A program made the translations under genes and the position numbers. The notes below the pieces were generated by a model. That model ran no database searches and was not told the origin of the DNA. It was given only the letters and a program-made list of their open reading frames with translations. This document shows, piece after piece, positions 1-8,520 of a DNA stretch of 64,000 nt (positions are counted from its first letter, which is position 1; every line of letters begins with the position of its first letter). This DNA is from Acidimicrobiaceae bacterium (GTDB lineage Bacteria > Actinomycetota > Acidimicrobiia > Acidimicrobiales > UBA8190): NCBI GenBank assembly GCA_003151955.1, contig PLZB01000049.1:1-64000 (forward strand). The letters run 5' to 3'.

Positions 1-36
1 GCCGCCGCCATCTCGGCCCGGGGGCTCTTCCCCTGA
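1..36 (+). CDS. possible 3' end of an upstream gene
   Basis: The first 36 bases read as an open frame of eleven residues ending in TGA, with every codon ending in C or G, as in real genes here. It may be the tail of a gene that begins before the window. The stop is followed by ATCTCGG...CCGAGAT inverted sequence (11-43) that could act as a terminator between this gene and the convergent lipoprotein. Too short to identify. Confidence 0.3.
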   Translation, partial: AAAISARGLFP

Positions 37-51
37 CCCCCGAGATCCGGG

Positions 52-717
52 TCAGTCCGTGCTCGACCCGGCCGGGAAGTGGATGAACACCAGGCTGAAG
101 GGGTGGCCGTGGAAGTCTCCGGCGGTCCGGCGGACCTCCGAGCCGAACGTCCCGTTGCCGGCCTCGTTGTAGTCCGTGACCGTGATCGTCCCCGGTCCGT
201 CCGTCCCAACCGCCGTGACGAACATGGCGTGGCCCGGATCCTTCTCCCCGTTGGCGAGGACGACGCCCGGGACGTTGACCCGGACGGCGGCGTCGCCCAC
301 CTGGGGCTGGCTGTCGATCCACGACGCCGGGACCTTGGACGGCCACAGCCCCACGTAGGAGGCGACCTGGGCCGGCATGGTGTGCCCGGTGGTGGCCTCC
401 ATCCAGGCCACATACGAACCACATTCCCGGTTGTGGTAGCCGAGCGGGTCGATGATGCTCGACAGGGGTGACTGGCAGAGCGAGTCCGGGTAGGTGTCCC
501 CCCCGGCCCGGTTGCAGGCCGTCCCGGGCGCCACCAGGACCTGGACCACACCGCTCCCTCCCTCGCCGGCGGTTGCCGACGTGGCGGCGGTCGCCGACGT
601 GGTGGCGGTGGAGGCGGCCGTCGCCGAGCCCCCGGGCGCGGTGCTGCTCCCGGCGCAGCCCGTCATGAGGAGACCGAGGACGAGGACGCTCGTCGGGAGC
701 CCGACCCGGTTCCTCAC
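52..717 (-). CDS. CHAP-like secreted lipoprotein
   Basis: Predicted lipoprotein of 221 residues. The N-terminus has arginine, a hydrophobic segment and the lipobox LMTGC, followed by a Ser/Thr/Ala-rich linker of about 30 residues. The rest resembles a CHAP (NlpC-like amidase/peptidase) domain: Cys in RECGSYVAW is the likely nucleophile and His in GHAMFV the likely base, so it may cleave peptidoglycan peptides at the cell surface. GTG at 717 is preferred because it overlaps the TGA of the upstream hydrolase gene (GTGA), implying translational coupling. The domain call rests on these motifs only. Confidence 0.75.
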   Translation of the reverse strand: MRNRVGLPTSVLVLGLLMTGCAGSSTAPGGSATAASTATTSATAATSATAGEGGSGVVQVLVAPGTACNRAGGDTYPDSLCQSPLSSIIDPLGYHNRECGSYVAWMEATTGHTMPAQVASYVGLWPSKVPASWIDSQPQVGDAAVRVNVPGVVLANGEKDPGHAMFVTAVGTDGPGTITVTDYNEAGNGTFGSEVRRTAGDFHGHPFSLVFIHFPAGSSTD

Positions 718-1319
718 CAACCCCGGTCCACCCACGCCTGCAGGTTGGGGGACTCCGCCCCGATGGTGGTCCGGTCCCCGTGGCCGGGCAGGACGATGGT
801 GTCGGCCGGGAAGGGGGAGAAGAGCCGGTTCTCCAGGGACTCGATGATGGTGGGGAAGTCCCCCCCCTCGAACTTCGTCCCCCCCGGGCCACCAGGGAAG
901 AGGGTGTCACCGCTGAAGAGCAGCGGGGTCCCCTCCACGGCGAAGCACATCGACCCGGGGGTGTGCCCCGGGGTGGCGACCGTCGTGATCCGGAGCCGGC
1001 CTACCTCGAGCGTCGACTCGTCCTCGAGGATGTCGTCGTAGGAGGGGAGCATGGCGGCATCGGCGGCGGCGACCCCGACGGCCAGGCCGGCGTCCCGGAC
1101 GGCCCCCACGGCCTGGATGTGGTCCCAATGGCCGTGGGTCTCGACCACCCGGCGGACCCCGAGGTCCCGGCAGAGCTCGAGGAGGAGCTCGTGCTCGTTG
1201 GCGGCGTCGATCAGGACGGCCTCACCGGTCTCCCGGCAGCGGACCACGTAGACGTTGTTGTCCACGGGGCCGACGACGACCCGGTGGACCTCGACCAAGG
1301 TGTCCTCGTAGTCGATCAC
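714..1319 (-). CDS. MBL-fold metallo-hydrolase, glyoxalase II-like
   Basis: Metallo-beta-lactamase fold hydrolase of 201 residues. The metal ligands are visible in order: THGHWDH near residue 61, GHTPGS near 118, SGDTLF near 136 and PGHGDRT near 178. The short length and this motif order fit the hydroxyacylglutathione hydrolase-like branch that hydrolyses thioesters, but the true substrate is unknown. GTG start. It is the first gene of a two-gene minus-strand operon with the CHAP lipoprotein, which overlaps it by 4 nt. Confidence 0.85.
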   Translation of the reverse strand: MIDYEDTLVEVHRVVVGPVDNNVYVVRCRETGEAVLIDAANEHELLLELCRDLGVRRVVETHGHWDHIQAVGAVRDAGLAVGVAAADAAMLPSYDDILEDESTLEVGRLRITTVATPGHTPGSMCFAVEGTPLLFSGDTLFPGGPGGTKFEGGDFPTIIESLENRLFSPFPADTIVLPGHGDRTTIGAESPNLQAWVDRGW

Positions 1320-1413
1320 AGCGCTCCTCCCGGCGGGGTCCCGGCGGCACGGCCGCCCGCTCCCACTCTATTGACTGCCCGGGCCCCCGGCCGTCCGCCT
1401 CGCGGGCCCGCCC

Positions 1414-1472
1414 TTGACTCCTTGGTCAAGATCGGGTGGATCTGGTAGACACAACGGATCGTCCCGTATCCT
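1414..1472 (+). promoter_or_regulatory. operator and -10 of the acyl-CoA dehydrogenase gene
   Basis: TTGAC-N6-GTCAA inverted repeat at 1414-1429 and a TATCCT hexamer at 1467-1472, 25 nt before the start codon. The dyad is the type bound by TetR-family regulators of lipid genes; the regulator is not identified. Confidence 0.4.
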
Positions 1473-1496
1473 CCGGGAGCCGACAAGGAGATGACG

Positions 1497-2612
1497 ATGA
1501 ATTTCGCCTTCAGTGAGGAGCAGGAGGAGCTTCGCCGCTCCGTCCGCCGCTTCCTCGACGACAAGTCGCCGTCCGCCGAGGTCCGCCGCCTGATGGAGAC
1601 CGAGGACGGCTTCGACCCGGAGGTCTGGGACCAGATGGCCAACCAGCTGGGCCTACCCGCCATGGCCATCCCCGAGGAGTACGGCGGGGCGGGCTTCGGC
1701 TACGTGGAGCTCATCGTGGTCTTCGAGGAGACCGGTGCCTCCCTCCTCTGCTCCCCCCTCTTCGCCTCCGTGGCCCTGGCCGCCAATGCCCTGCTCCAGT
1801 CCGGGGACGAGGCGGCCAAGAAGGACCTCCTCCCCGGCATCGCCTCCGGTGAGACCCGGGCCACCCTGGCCATCACCGAGGACAACGGCCGCTGGGACCT
1901 CGACGGGATCACCCTGGGAGCCACCGAGTCGGGCGGGTCCTGGACGCTCGACGGCCACAAGATGTTCGTCATCGACGGCCACAGCGCGGAGCTCGTCCTG
2001 GTGGCGGCCCGCACGGCCGGGGGCGTCAGCCTGTTCGCCGTCGAGGGGGACGCCTCCGGGCTGACCCGGACCGCCCTCTCGACCATGGACCAGACCCGGA
2101 AGCAGGCCCGCCTGGAATTCTCCGCCACGCCGGCCCGGCTGATCGGGGCGGAAGGCGGAGCCGGCCCGGTCCTGACCCGGACGCTCGACCTGGCTGCCGT
2201 GGCCCTCGCCGCCGAGCAGGTCGGGGGCGCCCAGCGCTGCCTGGACATGGCCGTGGAGTACGCCAAGACCCGGATCCAGTTCGGCCGGCCCATCGGCTCC
2301 TTCCAGGCCATCAAGCACAAGTGCGCCGACATGCTCCTCGAGGTCGAGTCGGCCAAGTCGGCCGCCTACTACGCCGGCTGGGCCGCGGCCGAGGACTCCG
2401 AGGAGCTCCCCGTGGTGGCCAGCCTGGCCAAGTCCTACTGCTCCGAGGCCTATTTCCACGCCGCCGCCGAGAACATCCAGATCCACGGAGGGATCGGCTT
2501 CACCTGGGAGCACGACGCCCACCTCTACTTCAAGCGGGCCAAGTCCTCCGAGCTCCTCCTCGGTGACCCCAGCTACCACCGCGAGCTCCTGGCCCAGCGC
2601 ATCGGCATTTGA
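1497..2612 (+). CDS. acyl-CoA dehydrogenase
   Basis: FAD-dependent acyl-CoA dehydrogenase of 371 residues, catalysing alpha,beta-dehydrogenation of an acyl-CoA. The N-terminal helical part begins FAFSEEQEELRRSVRRFL, and the C-terminal helical part has KTRIQFGRPIGSFQAIKHK and IQIHGGIGFTWEHDAHLYF, both hallmarks of the family. ATG at 1497 is chosen over ATG at 1491 because AAGGAG (1485-1490) would touch the earlier codon. Chain length and natural substrate cannot be read from the sequence; this subtype is common in steroid and branched fatty-acid catabolism of actinobacteria. Followed closely by an alpha/beta hydrolase on the same strand. Confidence 0.9.
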   Translation: MNFAFSEEQEELRRSVRRFLDDKSPSAEVRRLMETEDGFDPEVWDQMANQLGLPAMAIPEEYGGAGFGYVELIVVFEETGASLLCSPLFASVALAANALLQSGDEAAKKDLLPGIASGETRATLAITEDNGRWDLDGITLGATESGGSWTLDGHKMFVIDGHSAELVLVAARTAGGVSLFAVEGDASGLTRTALSTMDQTRKQARLEFSATPARLIGAEGGAGPVLTRTLDLAAVALAAEQVGGAQRCLDMAVEYAKTRIQFGRPIGSFQAIKHKCADMLLEVESAKSAAYYAGWAAAEDSEELPVVASLAKSYCSEAYFHAAAENIQIHGGIGFTWEHDAHLYFKRAKSSELLLGDPSYHRELLAQRIGI

Positions 2613-2661
2613 ACCCCCGGGCCCGGCAGCGGCCCGACCGGGGCCCCAGCCGGAGCGGCCG

Positions 2662-3417
2662 GTGAGCGAGGTCTGGGCCGCCCTGCCAGGTCCGGCCGGG
2701 AAGCTGGCCGTCTACGTGGCCACGGGCCAGGCGGCCCAGGTCCCCACCCGGGCCGTCGTCATCTGCCACGGCTTCCCCGTGGAGCGCGACGCCGCGGCCC
2801 GGACCGGGCGGAGCTTCCCCGCCCTCGCCGACCGCCTTGCCGCCGAGTCCGGCTGGCTGGTGGTGGCCGGCTGCCTCCGGGGGGCGGGACCCTCCGAAGG
2901 GGACTTCTCCCTCGACGGCTGGCTGGCCGACCTCGGGGCTCTCGTCGACCACGCCGTCACCCTCGGCGGAGGTGGGGTCTGGATCGTCGGCTTCGGGTCT
3001 ACCGGGTCCCTGGCCCTCTGCCTGGCCGACCTCGACCCCCGGGTCGGGGGCGTGGCCTGCCTGGGATCGACGGCCACCTTCGCCGACTGGGCCCAGGACC
3101 TCGCCGGAATGCTCGACTTCTCCCGCCAGGTCGGCGTGATCCGGACACCCGGCTATCCGGAGGACCGCGTCGCCTGGGGGGCCCCCTTCGGGACCGTCCG
3201 GCCCGACGAGTCCGCCGCCCGGATCGGGCCCCGCCCCGTCCTCGTCGTCCACGGGACCGACGACGAGAGCGTCCCCGTCTCCGACGCCCGGACCCTGGCC
3301 GACGCCGTGGGACCCTCGGCCGAGCTCCGCCTCCTCGTGGGGGCCGGTCACCGCCTCCGGGCCGACCCCCGGGCCATCGCCCTCGTGATCGGCTGGCTGG
3401 AGCGCCAGGGGCCCTGA
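2662..3417 (+). CDS. alpha/beta hydrolase
   Basis: Alpha/beta hydrolase of 251 residues. The oxyanion segment VVICHGFPVERD, nucleophile elbow GFGSTGS, acid in VVHGTDDESVP and C-terminal His in GAGHRL form a complete catalytic set. GTG at 2662 is preferred: GGAG lies 6 nt upstream and the frame avoids a 50-nt overlap with the dehydrogenase gene. Probably co-transcribed with that gene. Substrate unknown; an ester or thioester is likely. Confidence 0.75.
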   Translation: MSEVWAALPGPAGKLAVYVATGQAAQVPTRAVVICHGFPVERDAAARTGRSFPALADRLAAESGWLVVAGCLRGAGPSEGDFSLDGWLADLGALVDHAVTLGGGGVWIVGFGSTGSLALCLADLDPRVGGVACLGSTATFADWAQDLAGMLDFSRQVGVIRTPGYPEDRVAWGAPFGTVRPDESAARIGPRPVLVVHGTDDESVPVSDARTLADAVGPSAELRLLVGAGHRLRADPRAIALVIGWLERQGP

Positions 3418-3429
3418 CCGGCGCGGCGG

Positions 3430-3435
3430 TAAGGT
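3430..3435 (+). promoter_or_regulatory. -10 box for leaderless lipoprotein gene
   Basis: TAAGGT six nt before the ACG at 3442. The same TANNNT plus 5-7 nt arrangement precedes ATG or GTG starts elsewhere in the window. Confidence 0.45.
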
Positions 3436-3441
3436 GCCGCC

Positions 3442-4437
3442 ACGTCCACTATCCCCCGGCCCCCGAGAGCTGCGGCCGCCCTCCTCGCCCTCCTCGCCCT
3501 CCTCGCCGCCCTCCTTCCGGCCGCCTGCGGCCCGGCCTCCGGGTCGCGGCCCCGGTCGCCGGATCCTCTCGGGTCCACGGCCCCCGTTCCCGCTCCGACG
3601 TCCTCCCCGGAGTCGGGACCCCCCGCTTCCGGTCCCTTCACCGAAGTCACCCTCACCCTCGACGACCCGAGCCGTCCCACCCCTGACCGGGGGACGGTCC
3701 CCGGCGGTCCGGGCCGGAGGCTCCGGACGCTGATCCTCCGGCCGTCGGGACCCTCCGGAGCGCGCCCCCTGGTGGTCTTCGCCCCCGGATACGACAGCGA
3801 CCCCGAGGCCTACACCACCCTCCTCGAGAGCTGGGCCGCCGCCGGCTTCCTGGTGGCCGCCCCCGACTTCCCCGGGTCCGCCGACGACCTCCCCGGCGCC
3901 CCCGTCGAGACCGACATCACCGAACAGGCCCTGGACGTCTCCTTCGTCGTCTCCTCCCTCCTGACCGGGTCGGAGGGCCCGGTCGACCCGGGCCGGATCG
4001 CCGTGGCCGGCCACTCCGACGGAGGGGACACCGTGGCCGTGCTGGCTCTCGACCCCGGCTACCGCGACCCCCGGATCCGGGCCTATGTCTCGCTGGCCGG
4101 CCAACTCCCCGCCGGCGTCGACGACCCATTCGGGAGCTCGACTGCCACCGGGGACTTCCTCGTGATGGTGGGATCCGACGACCAGTACGGAGAGGCACCC
4201 CTGTCCCGGACGGTCTTCGACCTGGCCACCATGCCCAAGGCCCTGGTCGTGATCACCGGCGGCGACCATCTCGGCCCCTTCGAGGGATCCTCCCCTCTCG
4301 GGGACGCCGTCCGGGCCGCCATCGTCCGGTTCCTCGACCTGACGCTCGGGGGCCCCGTCCCGGTCGACGGCGACCGGATGACGTCGGTCCTGGACCCGCC
4401 GGTCGGTTCCGACTTCTGGACCGTCACCACCGGGTAG
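3442..4437 (+). CDS. lipoprotein alpha/beta hydrolase with ACG start
   Basis: Chlorophyllase/PAF-acetylhydrolase-like secreted hydrolase, 331 residues if read from ACG at 3442. The N-terminus is an obvious lipoprotein signal: a run of Ala/Leu after Arg ending in the lipobox LPAAC. The hydrolase domain shows VVFAPGYDS, the nucleophile elbow GHSDGG near residue 193, an acidic MVGSDDQY and a late GGDHLGPF. No ATG, GTG, TTG or CTG exists in frame between the upstream TAA (3430) and the signal peptide; ACG stands exactly where a leaderless start is expected. A missing base in a C-run after GTG at 3434 is the alternative. Methionine at 3772 would lose the signal. Confidence 0.7.
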   Translation, partial: TSTIPRPPRAAAALLALLALLAALLPAACGPASGSRPRSPDPLGSTAPVPAPTSSPESGPPASGPFTEVTLTLDDPSRPTPDRGTVPGGPGRRLRTLILRPSGPSGARPLVVFAPGYDSDPEAYTTLLESWAAAGFLVAAPDFPGSADDLPGAPVETDITEQALDVSFVVSSLLTGSEGPVDPGRIAVAGHSDGGDTVAVLALDPGYRDPRIRAYVSLAGQLPAGVDDPFGSSTATGDFLVMVGSDDQYGEAPLSRTVFDLATMPKALVVITGGDHLGPFEGSSPLGDAVRAAIVRFLDLTLGGPVPVDGDRMTSVLDPPVGSDFWTVTTG

Positions 4438-4439
4438 AC

Positions 4440-4916
4440 CGGGCCCGACAGGACCGGGCGACGCCGATCCCGGGGCCGTCCGACGCCAGGTCGAGCGGGT
4501 CCTCTCCCTCGACCACGCTGCCCGGGAGTTCCTCCGGGTGGGGGAGCGGGACCCCGTCATCGCCTCCCTCCAGGCTGCCGCTCCCGGGCTCCGGCCCCCG
4601 CTCTTCTACTCGCCCTACGAGGCGGCCGCCCGGGCCGTCCTGAGCGCCCGCCGTCCGGCCCGGCAGATGACGGTGGTCCGCCGGCGCCTCGGGGAGGCCC
4701 ACGGCCGGGCCTTCGAGCTGGCCGCCCGGGACGAGGTCGCCTTCCCGACCCCGGAGGCCCTCCTCCGGGTCGGGGCCTTCCCCGGGCCCTGGCCGCTCGC
4801 ATCTACGGCCTGGACGGGCCACCCGGCCCGGAGGAGTTCCGGGTGCTGGCCGAGCCCTGGCGGCCCTTCTGGACCTGGGCCGTCGTCCTCATCAGGGCGG
4901 CCTCGGGCCGGGCCGG
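4440..4916 (+). pseudogene. remnant of AlkA-type DNA-3-methyladenine glycosylase
   Basis: Degraded AlkA-family gene. The start is missing, then REFLRVGERDPVIASLQ and FYSPYEAAARAVLSARRP match the mid part of AlkA-type glycosylases up to PTPEALLRVGAFPG. About 60-70 residues that should carry the helix-hairpin-helix and the catalytic Asp are absent, and reading continues in another frame with RIYGLDGPPGPEEF and LAEPWRPFWTWAVVLIRAA, the usual C-terminus. The DNA therefore has an N-terminal truncation, an internal deletion and a frameshift. It runs into the end of the convergent ligase gene. An intact glycosylase of a related type lies at 57843-58484. Confidence 0.8.
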
Positions 4917-6482
4917 TCAGATCAGCCGGCCTGTCCCCTCCCAGTAGGGGTCCCGGAGCAGCCGCTTGTAGAGCTTTCCGGTGGGATGGCGGGGGAGTTG
5001 CTCCTCGAAGTCGATCGTCCTGGGCGCCTTGTAGCCGGCCAGGTGCTCCCGGGTGTAGGCGATGAGCTCGGCCGCCAGCTCATCCGACCCCTCGGTCCCG
5101 GCCACCAGCTCGACGGCCGCCTTGACCTGCTCGCCCATCTCGTCGTCGGGGATCCCGAACACCGCCGCGTCGGCGACGGCCCGGTGGCCGACGAGGACCC
5201 CCTCGATCTCGGCCGGGTAGATGTTCACCCCGCCGCTGATGATCATGTCGATCTTCCGGTCGCTCATGAAGAGGTAGCAGTCGGCGTCGAGGTAGCCGAT
5301 GTCCCCCAACGTCCCCACCCCGGGGGCCAGGTGGGCGGCCTCGGTCTTCTCCGGGGCCTTGTGGTACTCGAAGTCGCTGCCCAGACGGCTCTTGAAGTAG
5401 ATCTGACCCGACTCGCCCACGTCGCAGGCACGGCCGTCCTCGGCCACGATCATGAGGTCCGACATCAGGGTGGCCCGGCCCAGGCTCCCCGGCCGCTCCA
5501 GCCACTCCGGGCCGGAGATCAGGGTCAGGAACCCCCCCTCGGTCCCGCCGTAGTACTCCGTGATCACCGGCCCCCACCACTCGAGCATTCGCCGTTTGAC
5601 CTCCACCGGGCAGGGGGCGGCCCCGTGCATCACCGTCACAAGGGAGGTGCCCTCGAAGCGCCCGCGGACGTCCTCGGGGAGCTTCAGGAGCCGGGTGAAC
5701 TGGGTCGGGACCAGATGGATGTTGGTGACCCGGTGGTCGTCGACCAGCCGGAGGAGCTCGGCGGCGTCAAAGTGGTGTCGCATCACCACCGTGCTGGCCG
5801 CCCCGAGGAGGGGGAACACCGAGAAGGCCCACTGGGCCGAGTGGTAGGCGGGGCCCTCGAGGAGGGTGACCCCGTCGGCCGGGACCTGGAGGAGGCCGGT
5901 GGCGGCCTGGGCCACCATGGCCACCATGGCCAGGTCGTGGCCCACCCCGGTCAGCGTCGACCGGACCCCCTTCGGGAAGCCGGTGGTCCCCGAGGTGTAG
6001 AACATCGGGCCCCCGCTGACCTGGTCGGCCGGCTCGTCGGCCGCGGAGCGGGCCAGGAGGCTCTCGTAGGCCTCGAACCCGTCGGGAACCGTCCCCCCGA
6101 CGATGATCCGGGTCGGGCACCGGTCGGCCCGGGGGTCGGTGCAGGCCTCCACGGCCGCGGCCGCGAAGCGGTCGTCGACGACCAGGGCGGCGGCGTCGGA
6201 GTCGTCGATGACGTAGGCCAGCTCCTCGGCCACCCAGTGCCAGTTGACCGGCACCACGAGCAGCCCGGCGTGCATGGCTGCCACCGTCACCTCGAAGAAC
6301 TCCCGGCGGTTCCCGCACAGCAGGGCGATGGTGTCGCCGGCCGTCAACCCGGAGGCCCGAAGCCCGTGGATGACCCGGTTGACCCGCTCGTCGAGCTCGG
6401 TCCAGGTGGTGGCGCCGGAGTCGTCGACGAGAGCGACGGTATCTCCCTTACGACCTGCGATCGCGCTCGTGATGGTTGCCAT
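4917..6482 (-). CDS. acyl-CoA synthetase (AMP-forming)
   Basis: ANL-superfamily adenylating enzyme of 521 residues that would activate a carboxylic acid to its CoA ester through an acyl-AMP. The phosphate-binding signature FYTSGTTGFPKGV, the YYGGTEGGF motif, GDIGYLDADCYLF, the hinge SDRKIDMIISGGVNIYP and the late PTGKLYKR with the catalytic lysine are all present. ATG at 6482 is chosen because GGGGAGGG precedes it; a longer frame upstream lacks such support. Divergent from the TetR gene, which probably controls it. Likely substrates are fatty or cyclic acids. Confidence 0.9.
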   Translation of the reverse strand: MATITSAIAGRKGDTVALVDDSGATTWTELDERVNRVIHGLRASGLTAGDTIALLCGNRREFFEVTVAAMHAGLLVVPVNWHWVAEELAYVIDDSDAAALVVDDRFAAAAVEACTDPRADRCPTRIIVGGTVPDGFEAYESLLARSAADEPADQVSGGPMFYTSGTTGFPKGVRSTLTGVGHDLAMVAMVAQAATGLLQVPADGVTLLEGPAYHSAQWAFSVFPLLGAASTVVMRHHFDAAELLRLVDDHRVTNIHLVPTQFTRLLKLPEDVRGRFEGTSLVTVMHGAAPCPVEVKRRMLEWWGPVITEYYGGTEGGFLTLISGPEWLERPGSLGRATLMSDLMIVAEDGRACDVGESGQIYFKSRLGSDFEYHKAPEKTEAAHLAPGVGTLGDIGYLDADCYLFMSDRKIDMIISGGVNIYPAEIEGVLVGHRAVADAAVFGIPDDEMGEQVKAAVELVAGTEGSDELAAELIAYTREHLAGYKAPRTIDFEEQLPRHPTGKLYKRLLRDPYWEGTGRLI

Positions 6483-6540
6483 CAGGCCCTCCCCGGACGG
6501 ACCCGGGGTGGTCACCCGGGAGTCGGTTCCCCACTCTAGA

Positions 6541-6566
6541 CAAACAATCAAACGTTCATTAAAGTC
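6541..6566. promoter_or_regulatory. divergent operator region
   Basis: AT-rich stretch in a GC-rich background, containing AATCAAACGTTCATT (6546-6560) with an AACGTT core, between the divergent acyl-CoA synthetase and TetR genes. A likely TetR binding site. Confidence 0.4.
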
Positions 6567-6571
6567 GCGGG

Positions 6572-7171
6572 ATGGGACGACGGGCCGGAGTCACCTCCGA
6601 TGAAACCCGCCGCGAGCTGCTCGAGGCCACCATGACCGTCCTGCTGGCCCGAGGCTACGGAGGCACCCGGGTCTCCGAGATCGCCAGCGAGGCCGGCCTC
6701 ACCCCGGGATCGATCTACAACCACTTCTCCTCCAAGGCCGAGCTCCTCGCCGCCGCCATCGCCACCCAGGCCCCGGACGTGATCAGCGAGCTGATGGCGT
6801 CGGGCGACGAGGCCTCCGTTCTCGACGCCTTCCGGCGGATCGGGGCCCTCCTGGACCAGAACAGCCGGGCCATGGGGCCCCTCCTCCTCGAGCTCGTCGT
6901 AACGGCCGGCCGGGACCCCGAGGTGGCCGGTGTCGTCGTGGGGGACTTCGCCTCCAAGGAGGCGGCTGCCACCGAGCTGATCCGACTGGCCCAGGGCCGA
7001 GGCGAGATCGATCCCACCGTCGACGCCCAGGCCCTGACCCGCTTCACCACCATGGTGGCTCTCGGCTCCCTCGTCGTGGGAGCCCTCGAACTGCCCCCGG
7101 TCGACCACGGGGCCTGGGCCGACGTGATCGACCGCATGCTCAGCGCCGTCGGGACCCACCCAGGAGGTTGA
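6572..7171 (+). CDS. TetR family transcriptional regulator
   Basis: TetR-type repressor of 199 residues. The N-terminal helix-turn-helix reads YGGTRVSEIASEAGLTPGSIYNHF followed by SSKAELLAA, and the C-terminal ligand-binding part is all-helical. It is divergent from the acyl-CoA synthetase and lies 1 nt before an acyl-CoA dehydrogenase, so it likely senses an acyl-CoA and controls both transcripts through the AT-rich operator just upstream of its own start. Confidence 0.85.
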   Translation: MGRRAGVTSDETRRELLEATMTVLLARGYGGTRVSEIASEAGLTPGSIYNHFSSKAELLAAAIATQAPDVISELMASGDEASVLDAFRRIGALLDQNSRAMGPLLLELVVTAGRDPEVAGVVVGDFASKEAAATELIRLAQGRGEIDPTVDAQALTRFTTMVALGSLVVGALELPPVDHGAWADVIDRMLSAVGTHPGG

Positions 7172-7172
7172 G

Positions 7173-8510
7173 ATGACCGACACCACCGTCACCCCCGCCA
7201 CGTCTGACGCCGTCTTCGACGAGCTCCACGCCTGGCTGGAGGACAACTGGGATCCCGACCTCACCGTCGGGGTCTGGTGGCAGCGCCTGGGCCTGGCCGG
7301 CTGGGCCGCCCCCGGCCTTCCCGTCGGGAGCTTCGGCCGGGGCCTGGGACGCAACGATGCCGTCCGGGTCCAGACCGACATCGCCGGGTTCGGGGCCCTG
7401 GGCGCCCCGGCCGGCCTCGGGCTCCTCCTGGCCGCGCCCACCATCGCCACCCACGGCTCGCCGGAGCAGATCGACCGCTTTGTCCGCGACATCGTCACCG
7501 GGGTGGCGTCCTGGTGCCAGCTCTTCAGCGAGCCGGGGGCCGGGTCCGACCTGGCCGGGCTGTCGACCCGGGCCGTCGAGGACGGCGAGGAATGGGTTGT
7601 GAACGGCCAGAAGGTCTGGACGTCGCTGGGACAGTCCGCCGACTACGGCATGCTCATCGCCCGGACCGACGTCGACGTCCCCAAGCACCAGGGGATCACC
7701 TGGTTCGCCATCGACATGCACCAGCCCGGCGTCGAGGTTCGGCCCCTCCGGGAGATGACGGGCCACGCCATGTTCAACGAGGTCTTCCTCACCGACGCCC
7801 GAGTCCGGGCCGACGCCCTGATCGGCGGGAGGAACAACGGCTGGGCCGTGGCCAACACCACCCTCATGCACGAGCGCTCCGGTCTGGGGGCGGGCGGGGG
7901 ATCGGCGGCCGGCGGCGGGGCCATGCCCGGATCCGTGGCCGACCAGTTGGACCGCCGGGCCGGCGACTTCTTGGCGCCCCCCGGCCGACCCCGGCGCAGC
8001 GGCGGATCCGGATCCGGGGTGGTCGGCATGGCCAGCGGGAGCGCCAAGCTCCTCGTCGACCTGGCCAAGGGCAACGGCACCAACACCGACCCGGTCGTCC
8101 GCCAGGACCTCGTCCGGCTCCACGTCATGGGCGAGCTGGCCCGGTTCAACAACCTCCGGTTGAAGGGGGCCAAGCAGGCCGGGCGGGACATCCCGGGCAT
8201 GGCCAACATCTCCAAGTTGGCCATGAGCGACATGGTCCGCCTGTCCCGGGATCTCGGGCTCCGGATCGTGGGCCCGGCCGGGATGCTCCACCCCTACCGG
8301 GACGAGGACCGGGACCCGATCGACGCCGCCACCGGGAACCCCTTCCTGGGCATGGTCACCACCATGGCCCTGTTCGCCCAGGCCCCATCCATCTACGGGG
8401 GCACCGACCAGATCCAGCGCAACATCATCGGCGAGCGGGTCCTCGGGTTGCCCAAGGAGCCCAACAACGACAAGACGGCCCCGTTCTCCGAGCTCCCCCG
8501 CAACGCCTGA
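7173..8510 (+). CDS. acyl-CoA dehydrogenase
   Basis: Acyl-CoA dehydrogenase of 445 residues. FSEPGAGSDLAGLSTRA and WVVNGQKVWTS mark the middle beta domain, and APSIYGGTDQIQRNIIGERVLGLPKEP is the characteristic C-terminal end. A strong AGGAGG precedes the ATG. A glycine/serine-rich insertion around residues 232-290 (GAGGGSAAGGGAMPG...) is longer than in close relatives and was probably acquired in this lineage. Operon with TetR upstream and thioesterase II downstream; together they suggest acyl-CoA turnover. Confidence 0.9.
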   Translation: MTDTTVTPATSDAVFDELHAWLEDNWDPDLTVGVWWQRLGLAGWAAPGLPVGSFGRGLGRNDAVRVQTDIAGFGALGAPAGLGLLLAAPTIATHGSPEQIDRFVRDIVTGVASWCQLFSEPGAGSDLAGLSTRAVEDGEEWVVNGQKVWTSLGQSADYGMLIARTDVDVPKHQGITWFAIDMHQPGVEVRPLREMTGHAMFNEVFLTDARVRADALIGGRNNGWAVANTTLMHERSGLGAGGGSAAGGGAMPGSVADQLDRRAGDFLAPPGRPRRSGGSGSGVVGMASGSAKLLVDLAKGNGTNTDPVVRQDLVRLHVMGELARFNNLRLKGAKQAGRDIPGMANISKLAMSDMVRLSRDLGLRIVGPAGMLHPYRDEDRDPIDAATGNPFLGMVTTMALFAQAPSIYGGTDQIQRNIIGERVLGLPKEPNNDKTAPFSELPRNA

Positions 8511-8520
8511 CCGCCCAGCT

